A DNA stretch of 37,582 nt. It comes from an uncultured Alistipes sp. (GTDB lineage: Bacteria; Bacteroidota; Bacteroidia; Bacteroidales; Rikenellaceae). Positions within the stretch are counted from its first letter, which is position 1; each line of letters starts with the position of its first letter. Under the pieces are notes generated by a model, which saw nothing but the letters and a program-made list of their open reading frames with translations, did not search any database and was not told the DNA's origin. Positions 24,943-33,638 of this stretch are shown here, piece after piece. The position numbers were made by a program, and so were the translations under genes. The stretch spans positions 1 to 37,582 of the forward strand of contig CAAGGR010000113.1 of assembly GCA_900769445.1 (NCBI GenBank). Reading direction: 5' to 3'.

Positions 24943-26238
24943 ATGAAAAAGATTAACATTATAACCCTTGGATGTTCAAAGAATACCGTTGATAGTGAGC
25001 ATCTTGCAGCACAGTTGACCGCGATGGACTACGAGATAGTCTTCGATAGCGACCGCACCGATGCTGATGTCGTTGTAATCAATACCTGTGGCTTTATTGG
25101 TGATGCTAAGCAGGAGTCGATAGATACGATTCTCCGTGCAGCACAGCTTAAGAGCGAGGGTAAGATTGAGGAGCTATTCGTCGTGGGCTGTCTCTCGCAG
25201 CGCTATGCCGATGAGTTGCGCCCAGAGCTGCCAGAGGTTGATGATTTCTTCGGTGTGAACGACTGGGCAGGTGTCGTGGAGCGCCTCGGAGCGAAGTATC
25301 GCAAGGAGAATGAGACCAAGCGTGAACTATCGACGCCATCGCACTATGCCTATCTCAAAATCTCGGAGGGCTGTAACTGGATGTGTGGCTACTGTGCCAT
25401 ACCTCTAATTCGTGGACGCCATAAGTCAGTGCCTATGGAGGCTCTTATCGCCGAGGTGGAGGCATTGGCAGAGAGGGGCGTAAAGGAGCTTATGGTGATT
25501 GCGCAGGATACGACCTACTATGGCGTAGATATCTACGGCAAGAGAATGTTGGCGGAGCTTCTTCAGCGCCTATGCCGCATCGAGAAGATAGAGTGGATAC
25601 GCCTGCATTATGCATATCCTACTGACTTTCCAGATGAGGTTATCGAGGTTATGGCGCGCGAGAAGAAGATTTGCAAATATCTCGATATTCCATTCCAGCA
25701 TATCTCTGATAATCAGCTAAGTGCGATGAAACGTCGCCATACGAAGGAGGAGGCATTGATGCTAATCAAGAAGCTGCGTACAGCCATCCCAAATATTGCG
25801 CTACGTACGACCCTTCTTGTGGGCTATCCTACGGAGAGTGAGGCAGATTTTGCGGAGTTGGTGGAGTTTGTGCGAGAGACTAAGTTTGACCGTTTGGGAG
25901 TCTTTGCCTACTCTGAGGAGGAGGGTACATATTCTGCTACGCGCCTAACGGATGATGTGCCTGAGCAGCTAAAGCAGGAGCGTGTGGATGCCATTATGCG
26001 CCTTCAGGAGCGCATATCGTTGGAGAATAACGCCAAGCGTATAGGTCAGAAGATGCGCGTTATAATCGACCGTAAGGAGGGCGATTTCTATATCGGTCGT
26101 TCGGAGTACGACTCGCCAGAGGTGGATCAAGAGATTATCGTTGAGAGCTTTGGCAAGCGTTTGTATCGTGGTCGTTTCTACAATGTGGCGATTACCGATG
26201 CCGAGGACTACGACCTATATGCTGAAATATTGTCATAG
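24943..26238 (+). CDS. rimO: ribosomal protein S12 methylthiotransferase RimO
   Basis: A 431-residue radical SAM enzyme that methylthiolates an aspartate of ribosomal protein S12. The N-terminal cluster cysteines are in LGCSKN, NTCGF and VGCLSQRY; the radical SAM motif CNWMCGYC (CxxxCxxC) is near residue 145. A TRAM domain closes the protein. The gene follows ftsY by 8 bases, indicating an operon. Confidence 0.96.
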   Translation: MKKINIITLGCSKNTVDSEHLAAQLTAMDYEIVFDSDRTDADVVVINTCGFIGDAKQESIDTILRAAQLKSEGKIEELFVVGCLSQRYADELRPELPEVDDFFGVNDWAGVVERLGAKYRKENETKRELSTPSHYAYLKISEGCNWMCGYCAIPLIRGRHKSVPMEALIAEVEALAERGVKELMVIAQDTTYYGVDIYGKRMLAELLQRLCRIEKIEWIRLHYAYPTDFPDEVIEVMAREKKICKYLDIPFQHISDNQLSAMKRRHTKEEALMLIKKLRTAIPNIALRTTLLVGYPTESEADFAELVEFVRETKFDRLGVFAYSEEEGTYSATRLTDDVPEQLKQERVDAIMRLQERISLENNAKRIGQKMRVIIDRKEGDFYIGRSEYDSPEVDQEIIVESFGKRLYRGRFYNVAITDAEDYDLYAEILS

Positions 26239-26264
26239 TGGGAGCCTCTTTTGGCGATAAAAGT

Positions 26265-26295
26265 TTTGATAATATCTTTATTTTTATTATATTTG
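26265..26295 (+). promoter_or_regulatory. promoter of the coiled-coil gene and zapA
   Basis: TTTG (26265-26268), 19 bases, TATATTTG (26288-26295): a perfect match. The start codon at 26324 is 28 bases downstream, so this separates a new transcription unit from rimO. Confidence 0.8.
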
Positions 26296-26323
26296 TGCTG
26301 TTAATCCCGTTGCGAGGTTGCAT

Positions 26324-26626
26324 ATGGCGAAGAAAGATATCATAAAACTACTACGCGAGCAGGTGGAAAACCTTATAGCGTCGCACGAGAAGAGTTCGGC
26401 AGAGTGCCGCGAACTCATCGCGGAGCGCGACCGTCTCCTTGCCCAGAAGCGAGCTTTGGAGGTGCAGGTGAGAGAACTTGAGGAGCGCGTAAAGAGTAAG
26501 GAGCTATCTGGAGTCATGGCAGGTGCTGGGGGTAACGTTGAGCGCGCAAGGCAGCGTGTTAACAATCTATTGCGGGAGATTGACCGTTGCATTGAGGCTG
26601 TGAAGCATCAGCAGGAGAGTAACTAA
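26324..26626 (+). CDS. small coiled-coil protein upstream of zapA
   Basis: A 100-residue, highly charged protein. Residues about 5-65 are heptad-like (LLREQVENLIASHEK, ELIAERDRLLAQKRALEVQV), then a short GAGGN turn and a second helix to the end. No signal peptide. It sits 29 bases before zapA under a shared promoter. By context it may be a ZapA partner in division, similar in concept to ZapB; this is inference. The ATG at 26324 is preferred to a TTG at 26318. Confidence 0.65.
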   Translation: MAKKDIIKLLREQVENLIASHEKSSAECRELIAERDRLLAQKRALEVQVRELEERVKSKELSGVMAGAGGNVERARQRVNNLLREIDRCIEAVKHQQESN

Positions 26627-26655
26627 TAGTAGGGTAGGTTAATATATAAGCGGGT

Positions 26656-26943
26656 ATGGATAAGAAGGTCAAGATAAACATATCTATAGCTGGTAAGAGC
26701 TATCCTATGACTGTGGATGCGGCAAATGAGGAGCTTTACCGTGTGGCTGCAAAGCGTCTGAACGAGACTATAGCTGAGTTTAACCGTGTGCCTCAGTTTA
26801 GCAGTGAGGATCGTTTGGCGATGGCAGCACTGCGATACTCAATACTTAGCCTTACGTCGGAGCGTAACGCTTCGCTTGGAGATGAGGATGTGGAGGAGTT
26901 GGAGGCTATAACAAAACTTATTCGCAACTATGTGAAGGCTTAA
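26656..26943 (+). CDS. zapA: cell division protein ZapA
   Basis: A 95-residue ZapA that cross-links FtsZ filaments at the division site. The N-terminal KVKINISIAGKSYPMTV globular part and the following YRVAAKRLNETIAEF helix match the family; the rest is a helix for tetramerisation. The downstream 6S-like RNA mirrors the zapA-ssrS order of many proteobacteria. Confidence 0.88.
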   Translation: MDKKVKINISIAGKSYPMTVDAANEELYRVAAKRLNETIAEFNRVPQFSSEDRLAMAALRYSILSLTSERNASLGDEDVEELEAITKLIRNYVKA

Positions 26944-26970
26944 GCCTTTTAGGCTTAATATTTGCTAATA

Positions 26971-27170
26971 TATGGGTGGCACGCCCAAATGTGCATAGGT
27001 TCTTTCGATAGATCTATCCCGCATAGATTCCTTAAAAGCTTTGCGATCTGTACAACTAATATTACATTGGGACAACTCTCGAGTAATGTCACAAAACAAG
27101 GCCTCAACCCTCGGGTGTAGTGCGTAAGTGCTGCCAGTGGACTGTTGCGTGCCTCGGAGCCCCACCTATG
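26971..27170 (+). ncRNA. ssrS: 6S-like regulatory RNA
   Basis: About 200 bases with no coding frame, between zapA and rny. The ends pair: TATGGGTGG (26971-26979) with CCACCTATG (27162-27170), then CACG with CGTG after an asymmetric bulge. This gives a long, interrupted rod as in 6S RNA, which mimics an open promoter and binds RNA polymerase. The zapA-linked position supports this. The exact ends are approximate; the mature RNA may extend a few bases. A T-run near 27215-27221 may end the transcript. It could instead be another structured RNA of Bacteroidales. Confidence 0.6.
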
Positions 27171-27279
27171 ACTGATCACTGGATTCGTCAAACAAGTTAA
27201 GGAATAGATGCGGGCTTTTTTGTATGTGTAAACTATTTAATAACAACTTAATAATAACTATAATAACATCACTATTGCT

Positions 27280-28809
27280 ATGGAATCAATATGGATAATC
27301 GTCGGTGTTGTTGTGGGTGCTATCGTCGGAGGCTTCGTTGCCTACTTCGCTGCCCACGCACGTGCCAAAGCTATAGTTCTTAAGGCTGAGGCAGATGGCG
27401 AAATGATAAAGAAGGAGAAGATGCTCCAGGCCAAGGAGAAGTTTATTCAGCTCAAGAGCGACCACGACCGTCAGGTCAACGAGCGCAACCAGAAGCTTCA
27501 GCAGAGCGAGCAGCGCGCAAAGCAGCTTGAGTCTAATCTCCAGAACAAGGAGCGCGAGCTTGAGCGCAAGAGTACAGAGTGCGACAAGCGTAAGGAGCAA
27601 CTCGACAACCAGCTTAAGGGCGTTGAGACACGCAAGGAGGAGCTTGCAGCAGCAATAAAGGCGCAGAACGAGCGTCTTGAGCAGATATCGGGTATGAGTT
27701 CTGAGGAGGCTAAGAGTATCCTTATCGAGAATATGAAGAACGAGGCTAAGGCTGAGGCTGCAGCCTTCGTGTCGGAGACTATCGAGGAGGCTAAGCTCTC
27801 GGCGACAAAGGAGGCAAAGCGTATTGTGGTGGCATCTATCCAGCGTGTCGCTACCGAGACAGCTATCGAGAATGCCGTTACGGTATTCAACATCGAGTCT
27901 GACGAGGTTAAGGGTCGAATCATCGGTCGTGAGGGTCGTAATATCCGCGCTTTGGAGGCTGCAACAGGTATCGAGATCATCGTGGACGACACCCCTGAGG
28001 CTATCATCCTCTCAGGCTTCGACCCAGTGCGTCGCGAGATTGCACGTCTTGCTCTCCACCAGCTTGTAACAGATGGCCGTATCCACCCAGCACGTATCGA
28101 GGAGGTTGTGGCTAAGGTTAAGAAGCAGATCGAGGAGGAGATTGTGGAGGTGGGTAAGCGTACAACTATCGACCTTGGTATTCACGGTCTACACCCAGAG
28201 CTTATCCGTCTTATCGGTAAGATGAAGTATCGCTCATCATATGGTCAGAACCTACTCCAGCATGCCCGCGAGACTGCTAATCTTGCAGGTATTATGGCTG
28301 CAGAGCTTGGCCTTAACCCTAAGGCTGCACGTCGAGCAGGTCTGCTACACGATATCGGTAAGGTGCCAGATGACGAGCCAGAACTACCACACGCAATTAT
28401 CGGTATGAAGCTCGCCGAGAAGTATAAGGAGAAGCCAGATGTATGCAACGCCATCGGTGCCCACCACGACGAGGCTGAGATGACCTCTCTTATCGCACCT
28501 ATCATCCAGGTCTGCGATGCTATCTCAGGCGCTCGCCCAGGTGCGCGTCGCGAGGTTGTAGAGTCTTACATCAAGCGACTTAAGGAGATGGAGGATATCG
28601 CCCTCTCATACCCTGGTGTTATCAAGACATACGCTATTCAGGCAGGTCGTGAGCTTCGCGTTATCGTAGGTGCAGATAAGCTATCCGACCAGGAGTCAGA
28701 GGCACTATCACACGATATCGCAAAGAAGATTCAGGACGAGATGACCTATCCAGGACAGGTTAAGATTACGGTGATTAGAGAGACGCGTTCTGTATCTTAC
28801 GCCAAGTAG
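27280..28809 (+). CDS. rny: ribonuclease Y
   Basis: A 509-residue membrane-anchored endoribonuclease that starts mRNA decay. One N-terminal transmembrane helix (about 4-24) is followed by a long charged coiled coil (about 30-190). A KH domain holds GRIIGREGRNIRALEA (about 210-225), and the HD domain has NLLQHARETA and LLHDIGKVPDDE (about 325-370) with HHDE further on. Length is normal. No clear -33/-7 pair is seen directly upstream. A double palindromic repeat starts right after its stop. Confidence 0.96.
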   Translation: MESIWIIVGVVVGAIVGGFVAYFAAHARAKAIVLKAEADGEMIKKEKMLQAKEKFIQLKSDHDRQVNERNQKLQQSEQRAKQLESNLQNKERELERKSTECDKRKEQLDNQLKGVETRKEELAAAIKAQNERLEQISGMSSEEAKSILIENMKNEAKAEAAAFVSETIEEAKLSATKEAKRIVVASIQRVATETAIENAVTVFNIESDEVKGRIIGREGRNIRALEAATGIEIIVDDTPEAIILSGFDPVRREIARLALHQLVTDGRIHPARIEEVVAKVKKQIEEEIVEVGKRTTIDLGIHGLHPELIRLIGKMKYRSSYGQNLLQHARETANLAGIMAAELGLNPKAARRAGLLHDIGKVPDDEPELPHAIIGMKLAEKYKEKPDVCNAIGAHHDEAEMTSLIAPIIQVCDAISGARPGARREVVESYIKRLKEMEDIALSYPGVIKTYAIQAGRELRVIVGADKLSDQESEALSHDIAKKIQDEMTYPGQVKITVIRETRSVSYAK

Positions 28810-28939
28810 AAATTTCTTGTGATAAGGGGTCATCTGCGACCTCTCAATCATTGCCCCAAATAGGAAATACGCCAAGTATGTCCTATCTGGGGCAATTTCT
28901 TTATCGAGGCCACATCTAACCCCTTCTGACAAGAAATTT
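28810..28939. repeat. palindromic intergenic repeat, copy B
   Basis: About 130 bp with the same ends and the same central TAC-GCCAA-GTA as copy A, but different arm sequence. AGGGGT replaces ATGGGT on both arms, and the inner stem is ATTGCCCCAAATAGGA against the complement of ATTGCCCCAGATAGGA. The two arms thus changed together and pairing is kept. It starts one base after the rny stop. Confidence 0.8.
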
Positions 28940-29063
28940 CTCGTGATAAGGGGTTATCTTCGGCACCAAGCTCATCGCCCCGAATGGGGATGTACGCCAA
29001 GTACACCACCATCCGTGTCAATTTCGACTTGGCACCAAATCTGACCCCTTCTGACAAGAAATT
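28934..29063. repeat. palindromic intergenic repeat, copy C
   Basis: About 130 bp, nearly the same core as copy A (CGGCACCAAGCTCAT, CGAATGGGGATGTACGCCAA) but with AGGGGT at the ends like its neighbour B. It shares an AAATTT junction with copy B, so B and C are in tandem. Confidence 0.8.
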
Positions 29064-29256
29064 GGATCTCACGCTCCGTGATGTTGGTTTTAGTTTCGCT
29101 CTGCGAGCGAACAGCTACGCTGAAGGGGACTAAAGGGTTCTAAAAGGGCGAAAGGGTAAGCGTATTAAGCTGTCATTTTTAACCCTTTGGACTCTTTGGG
29201 CTCTTCCCTAAAAAGGCAACGCCTTTTAACTTTTACTAATTACTCCCTACTAATTA
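29064..29256. repeat. cluster of short inverted and direct repeats in a non-coding gap
   Basis: No gene is seen here. TTCGCT/AGCGAA (29095-29111) and AAAAGGC/GCCTTTT (29211-29227) are hairpins. An A/G-rich block of AAAGGG repeats (about 29118-29150) is roughly complementary to a CCTTTGG/CTTTGGG block (about 29181-29205). Three TAATTA-type units (29237-29262) run to the stop codon of the next gene. Part may terminate the DUF4249 transcript. Confidence 0.55.
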
Positions 29257-30108
29257 CTAATTATTTTCACTTCTCTCCTCATACTTGCTAAGCTTGCCGA
29301 GAGAATAGTAGTTTGTGCCATATCCTGACCATATGCCCATGCCCTTGTTCGAGATATTTGTCGGCAGGTTGGATGTTGATGGAAAGACAGGGTTTATGCT
29401 ATTTATAAAGTTGTCCTCCCACTTGCGCCAGTAGGTATAGCCAAAGTCGCTAAGGGTGTTTATTCTTAAGATAACGATATCGCTGCCGCTAAATAGTATG
29501 TTGTAATCATTGCGTATTAGTTTGTCTGTGGGGCGGTTGATAACAATCTCTCTTGCGTACTCCGATGGTGGGTATGTACCCAATAGTGTTGGTGCGTAGT
29601 ATGGGCCGCCATCCAATGAGCAGTCGATGCTACAAGGGTATTGCGTAGGTGGCAGTGTGGCGTGGATGCTATACTTATCCTCGCCCTCGGCAACGACCGT
29701 GATATCCTTAAGCTCTATGGCGGGCAGGATTCTCCCTTCAGAGCGCCATTTGCGACCGCTGTACTCTATCTCTATGGCGTAGCTCTCGCCCACTTCGCCG
29801 ATAATATTGTAATCCGTATATAGATATTCGGTGGGGTAGTGCGAGTCTCTGCGACCTGTAAGCACCGAGCGTTGGTCGTTGTGTATGATAGTAACCTTAG
29901 CGCCCCATATGGCGAGTTTGCGGTATGTATCTTCGTTGTACGAACTCTCGTAGGGCAGACTTTGTGAGAGCATAACAACGGCACCACGACCCTGCTCTAT
30001 GCGACCATCGACCACAAGACGATAGCGGAAGCTGTCATCTATCTCTTGCTCCTTAATGCACCCTGCAAGGGCAAGAAGAGCTATTATTAGAAGTGTGTAT
30101 CGTTTCAT
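29257..30108 (-). CDS. DUF4249 lipoprotein
   Basis: A 283-residue lipoprotein (lipobox LALAGC, Cys near 17). The YRLVVDGRIEQGRGAVVMLSQSLPY start and WGAKVTIIHNDQRSVLT segment are typical of DUF4249, which occurs next to TonB-dependent receptors in Bacteroidetes. It begins 3 bases after the receptor stop, so they form one unit and may act together at the outer membrane. The ligand is unknown. Confidence 0.8.
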   Translation of the reverse strand: MKRYTLLIIALLALAGCIKEQEIDDSFRYRLVVDGRIEQGRGAVVMLSQSLPYESSYNEDTYRKLAIWGAKVTIIHNDQRSVLTGRRDSHYPTEYLYTDYNIIGEVGESYAIEIEYSGRKWRSEGRILPAIELKDITVVAEGEDKYSIHATLPPTQYPCSIDCSLDGGPYYAPTLLGTYPPSEYAREIVINRPTDKLIRNDYNILFSGSDIVILRINTLSDFGYTYWRKWEDNFINSINPVFPSTSNLPTNISNKGMGIWSGYGTNYYSLGKLSKYEERSENN

Positions 30109-30111
30109 GGC

Positions 30112-32139
30112 TTAGAACTTATATATCCAACTTATGGATGGCATGATGGTATATATGATATGCTCAACCTCCTTGATATGTATTGTCTTCTTGTCGTCGA
30201 TGCTCACATCCCACGACACCATAATTGGGTTTTTATGGGCGTAGACATTGTATATCGATAGGTTTATTCCGCTATGCTTATCTCGGCTACGCTTAAACCA
30301 GTATGTTGCCGAGAGGTCTAAGTGGTGCATGTCGGGTAGCTTGCCACCGTTGTAGAGACCATACTCCTTAAGAAAGTTATTACCACTGATATATATGCCC
30401 TTCGTGGCGGTGTATGGTGCGCCTGTGGCGTATACAAATGTGGCAGAGAGTGTCCAGCGGGGCGATGGTCGCCATGAGGCGAGCATCGATATATTATGCC
30501 TGCGGTCGGAGTGCGCAGGGTAAGGGTTTCCACCATTTATCTCTTCAAATTGGCGCAACGAACGCGATAGAGTGTAGTTTAGCTGTAGGTCGAGGGTAGA
30601 GGTTGTGTAGCCTATATTTGTCTCTACGCCATACGACTCGCCAATGCCCGAGTATAGGTGTGTAGTGTAGTTGTTCTCGCCCGAAAGCACCTCGAATATG
30701 GAGGTGTCATACTCGATAACATTGTCCATATATCGGTAGTATAGTTCCACGCTATAACGTATGTTGTTGCGCTTATCGCCTACGCCTATGGCGAAGTTGT
30801 GTGATATCTGTGGCGGTATCTTCGTGGAGCTACTAACGTAGAAGTCCGTTGCGAAGGACATATTTGACTGTGGCGCAAGTTGTAGATACTGCGTCATCAT
30901 ATCATAGCTTGCCCATGCGCTCATTGTTGGCGAGAGGGGTATGGATAGCGATATGCGTGGCTCGGGATAGCACCACACACGGTCGTTCTTGTAGATGGAT
31001 AGGCGAAGACCAGTATTTAGGTATATATCGTTGAGAGTGCGATAGTTGGCATTTGCAAATATCGCAGTCTCGTGCGTCTCTTCAAAAGGTGCTACGCCAT
31101 TATCTGCACCACCCATGGCAACGATGTGTTGTGGATGCACACGGCGATACTCGTAGTTTACGCCTGTGGTTAGATTAATGGCGTTTAGATCTATAGTTGT
31201 AGTGTTGGATGCGCCGTAGCTCTCCACTCCAGCATTTACACCATACCTATTGCCAGTAATAGATATATCTAAGTAGTTGTTGTATATGGAGCTGTATAGA
31301 GTGTTTTGCGTTGTTACGCGTTTGCTGATGCGGCTATCCAAGGTGATATTTCCAAGTCCATTGCAGATGTTAAGGTTGCCATCGCTGCCGTATGTGTGGA
31401 CAAAGGCCTTGGTGATGTCGTTGTTGTAGTGGGTATTTATTGTTAGGCGACCCAGTCTCCCGAGTTCGCCTACGATGCCGATGCCATAGTCGCCAAAGTC
31501 GTATTGCATGGTGGCCTTTTCTACTTTAAGAAGAGAGGTAATCCACGAGGTGTAGGAGTGGCGTGCCGATAGGAAGATGCCGAAGTTATCCCCTACGGGT
31601 ATCTGCATTGCAGCATCCGACTCAATGATGCCCACATTGCCCTCAATAGTGAACTTCTTAGGCGTATAGGCGTGGGTGCGGATATTTGTTATCGATGCTG
31701 CCGACGAGCCATAAGAGGCAGGTATGCCCGATTTATAGAGCGTAAGACCGCTAAGATGTGCAGGGTTGAGTACCGAGAAGAAACCAAGCAGATGTGATGG
31801 TGTGTATAGCGGTACGCCATTGATAAGTATGCGACTCTGTCCGCTGTCGCCACCACGTACATAGAGCGAGGTGTTGCCCTCCTGCGTGGCTACAACGCCA
31901 GGGGTATATTGTAGTAACTTGACAATATCTACAGCACCTGCGAAGCGTGGCATATCCTGCAAGGCACTCATATTTATCGAGACATTACCGCTTCTATCAG
32001 GCTCTGAGATGACCTGCTGACGTGCCGACACAACAATATCATCGACGCTGTAGTGTAGCGTGATGCTATCCTGCTGGGCGTAGCCACGAAGGGCTATCAT
32101 CAGTAGTAGGATTAGTAGTATCGGTTTAGCCTTTGTCAT
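30112..32139 (-). CDS. TonB-dependent outer-membrane receptor
   Basis: A 675-residue receptor. Signal peptide to about residue 22 (GYAQQ). The plug domain carries VDIVKLLQYTPGVVATQEGNTSLYVRGGDSGQSRILINGVPLY-type motifs (about 70-115). A 22-strand-type barrel follows, ending in the aromatic IYKF used for membrane insertion. It lacks the N-terminal carboxypeptidase-like domain of SusC-type receptors and is shorter than them. No SusD partner is nearby; the DUF4249 lipoprotein is the likely partner. Substrate unknown. Confidence 0.9.
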   Translation of the reverse strand: MTKAKPILLILLLMIALRGYAQQDSITLHYSVDDIVVSARQQVISEPDRSGNVSINMSALQDMPRFAGAVDIVKLLQYTPGVVATQEGNTSLYVRGGDSGQSRILINGVPLYTPSHLLGFFSVLNPAHLSGLTLYKSGIPASYGSSAASITNIRTHAYTPKKFTIEGNVGIIESDAAMQIPVGDNFGIFLSARHSYTSWITSLLKVEKATMQYDFGDYGIGIVGELGRLGRLTINTHYNNDITKAFVHTYGSDGNLNICNGLGNITLDSRISKRVTTQNTLYSSIYNNYLDISITGNRYGVNAGVESYGASNTTTIDLNAINLTTGVNYEYRRVHPQHIVAMGGADNGVAPFEETHETAIFANANYRTLNDIYLNTGLRLSIYKNDRVWCYPEPRISLSIPLSPTMSAWASYDMMTQYLQLAPQSNMSFATDFYVSSSTKIPPQISHNFAIGVGDKRNNIRYSVELYYRYMDNVIEYDTSIFEVLSGENNYTTHLYSGIGESYGVETNIGYTTSTLDLQLNYTLSRSLRQFEEINGGNPYPAHSDRRHNISMLASWRPSPRWTLSATFVYATGAPYTATKGIYISGNNFLKEYGLYNGGKLPDMHHLDLSATYWFKRSRDKHSGINLSIYNVYAHKNPIMVSWDVSIDDKKTIHIKEVEHIIYTIMPSISWIYKF

Positions 32140-32144
32140 ATATA

Positions 32145-32180
32145 TAAAAATAGGGCGAGCCCCGATGAGACTCGCCCTAT
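32145..32180 (-). terminator. terminator after the unknown lipoprotein gene
   Basis: A perfect 10-bp stem (32150-32159 with 32171-32180), 11-base loop, then TTTTTATATA on the minus strand. It sits between the stop at 32194 and the receptor start at 32139. No separate promoter for the receptor is visible, so read-through may feed it. Confidence 0.85.
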
Positions 32181-32193
32181 GGGTTAATTCTAT

Positions 32194-33546
32194 TTACTCG
32201 CCGAAATTCTCTGAGATATACTCCAAAAGACCCTCAAAGCTATCTGCTGTGAAGTAGTTCTGAAAAACAAACTTGCTATCATCAGGGAATACAAGAATCA
32301 TATCAATCTCGTAGTCAACATCCTCAGTGTCTCCCTCAAAAGATACAGTTCTTCTTGGCTGAACCTTAACATCAGCAATCTTCTCGTTAGTATCGTTGTA
32401 GATAGCTACAAAATCAACGGTGTTGTTGATAAGGTCGCACATCTCCTCGTAGAAAGCCTTCTCCTGAGCCTCGTTGTAGTTGCCCTCATCATCCCACCAG
32501 CAATACTTGTTGTTGATCTCCTCCATCTCGTCATACATGCCAGTGAAATCACCTGCAGCGATAAGAGAGAGAGTAAGGATGTCAATCTGGATAGAGCCGT
32601 TAGTTACCTCCTGGAAGAAGTACTCACTATACAAATTGTCGGGATTGGTAAGACCATTTACAGATGCTGTAGCTGTAGCGCTAGCAAGCTTCTTGTCATT
32701 CTTAGATAGAGAGTAAGCGAAAGATACCTTTGTGTTATCAGCCTCTTCCTGGCTCTTAATCTCGTAACCACCATATAGCTTAATGACTACATTTGCAGTG
32801 TATGTATCGTTGACAATGCTAGGTGCTACAGATACATTAAGGTGCTCAACGCCATTGATTGTGAGTGAAAGATTGATGGTCTCAGGGATGCGTACAACGA
32901 TGTTTGCCTCAGCCTCCTCGTCGTAGTATGTATACTCACTCTTGCTCTCACCCCAAGTGAATGTAGCAACAGAGTCCATCCACATTACCTTGCACTCGCC
33001 AGGTTTGCCATTCTTATAGAATTCAGGCTCACCCTCCTCGTTGAAGGTGATAATAACACCGTTGAACTCGAAGTCTTCATTGTTTACATCAACAATAATA
33101 TCCTCAGATGCACGTGTTACAGCATCTACAAGACCTGCTACAGAGAATGACTTAAGAGCAAGAGTTGTCTCGTCGATATACTCATCACTAGGACCCTCAC
33201 CCTCAACCAGTTCATTATCAACTGCAAAGAAATCCTCAAAGTAGCTAAGTGAACCAATCAATGCCTCGAAGTCTGCAGGATCAAACTCCTCAAGGAGTTG
33301 GATTGCAATATCCTCCAATTTCTGCTTGTGCGCGTTTGGAGTCAATGGAGAGGTGCTATCACCAGGCTCCTCACCTGTTCCTGGATTCTCAGGATCGTCT
33401 GTGTTGCCAGGGTTCTCAGGATCGTCTGTGTTGCCAGGGTTCTCTGGCTGCTCTGTAGTGTTTTGATCTGTGTCGTCAGGAAGTTTTGCCTCCTCGCACG
33501 CAACGAACATAGCACATAGTGCTAATAGCGTAAATAGTCGTTTCAT
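32194..33546 (-). CDS. lipoprotein of unknown function with N-terminal PENPGNTDD repeats
   Basis: A 450-residue protein I do not recognise. The signal peptide ends in MFVAC (lipidated Cys near 17). Residues about 33-60 are tandem PENPGNTDD units followed by a G/E/P-rich stretch, a flexible tether that would hold the rest away from the membrane. The remainder is acidic, with strand-like segments (FNGVIITFNEEGEPEFYKNG, TINLSLTINGVEHLNVSVAPS, TYTANVVIKLYGGYEI) and a helical insert near 345-375. It has its own promoter and terminator, so it is a single-gene unit. Confidence 0.7.
   Translation of the reverse strand: MKRLFTLLALCAMFVACEEAKLPDDTDQNTTEQPENPGNTDDPENPGNTDDPENPGTGEEPGDSTSPLTPNAHKQKLEDIAIQLLEEFDPADFEALIGSLSYFEDFFAVDNELVEGEGPSDEYIDETTLALKSFSVAGLVDAVTRASEDIIVDVNNEDFEFNGVIITFNEEGEPEFYKNGKPGECKVMWMDSVATFTWGESKSEYTYYDEEAEANIVVRIPETINLSLTINGVEHLNVSVAPSIVNDTYTANVVIKLYGGYEIKSQEEADNTKVSFAYSLSKNDKKLASATATASVNGLTNPDNLYSEYFFQEVTNGSIQIDILTLSLIAAGDFTGMYDEMEEINNKYCWWDDEGNYNEAQEKAFYEEMCDLINNTVDFVAIYNDTNEKIADVKVQPRRTVSFEGDTEDVDYEIDMILVFPDDSKFVFQNYFTADSFEGLLEYISENFGE
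33383..33446 (-). repeat. 27-bp tandem repeat encoding PENPGNTDD
   Basis: Two 27-base units (33383-33409 and 33410-33436) differ at one base, and a third partial unit follows. The length is a multiple of three, so gain or loss of units would lengthen or shorten the linker without breaking the frame. Confidence 0.85.
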
Positions 33547-33595
33547 AGGTGTATAAGTTTAATAGATGTATAAGTTTGATTGATTGCTCTTATTG

Positions 33596-33627
33596 CAAAG
33601 TTATGATAATTAATTCTAAAAAGCAAA
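33596..33627 (-). promoter_or_regulatory. promoter of the unknown lipoprotein gene
   Basis: On the minus strand TTTGC (33623-33627), 19 bases, TAACTTTG (33596-33603). The start codon is about 50 bases downstream. It lies just beyond the end of the helicase gene. Confidence 0.65.
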
Positions 33628-33638
33628 TTTATAGATGT

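Noticed and set aside
28708..29072. Minus-strand ORFs in the palindromic repeats with similar peptides
   Set aside because: The similarity follows from the repeat itself; palindromic arms and shared ends explain it better than a coding role.
33383..33446. CRISPR-like array
   Set aside because: The units are contiguous and in-frame inside a coding region, with no spacers or cas genes.
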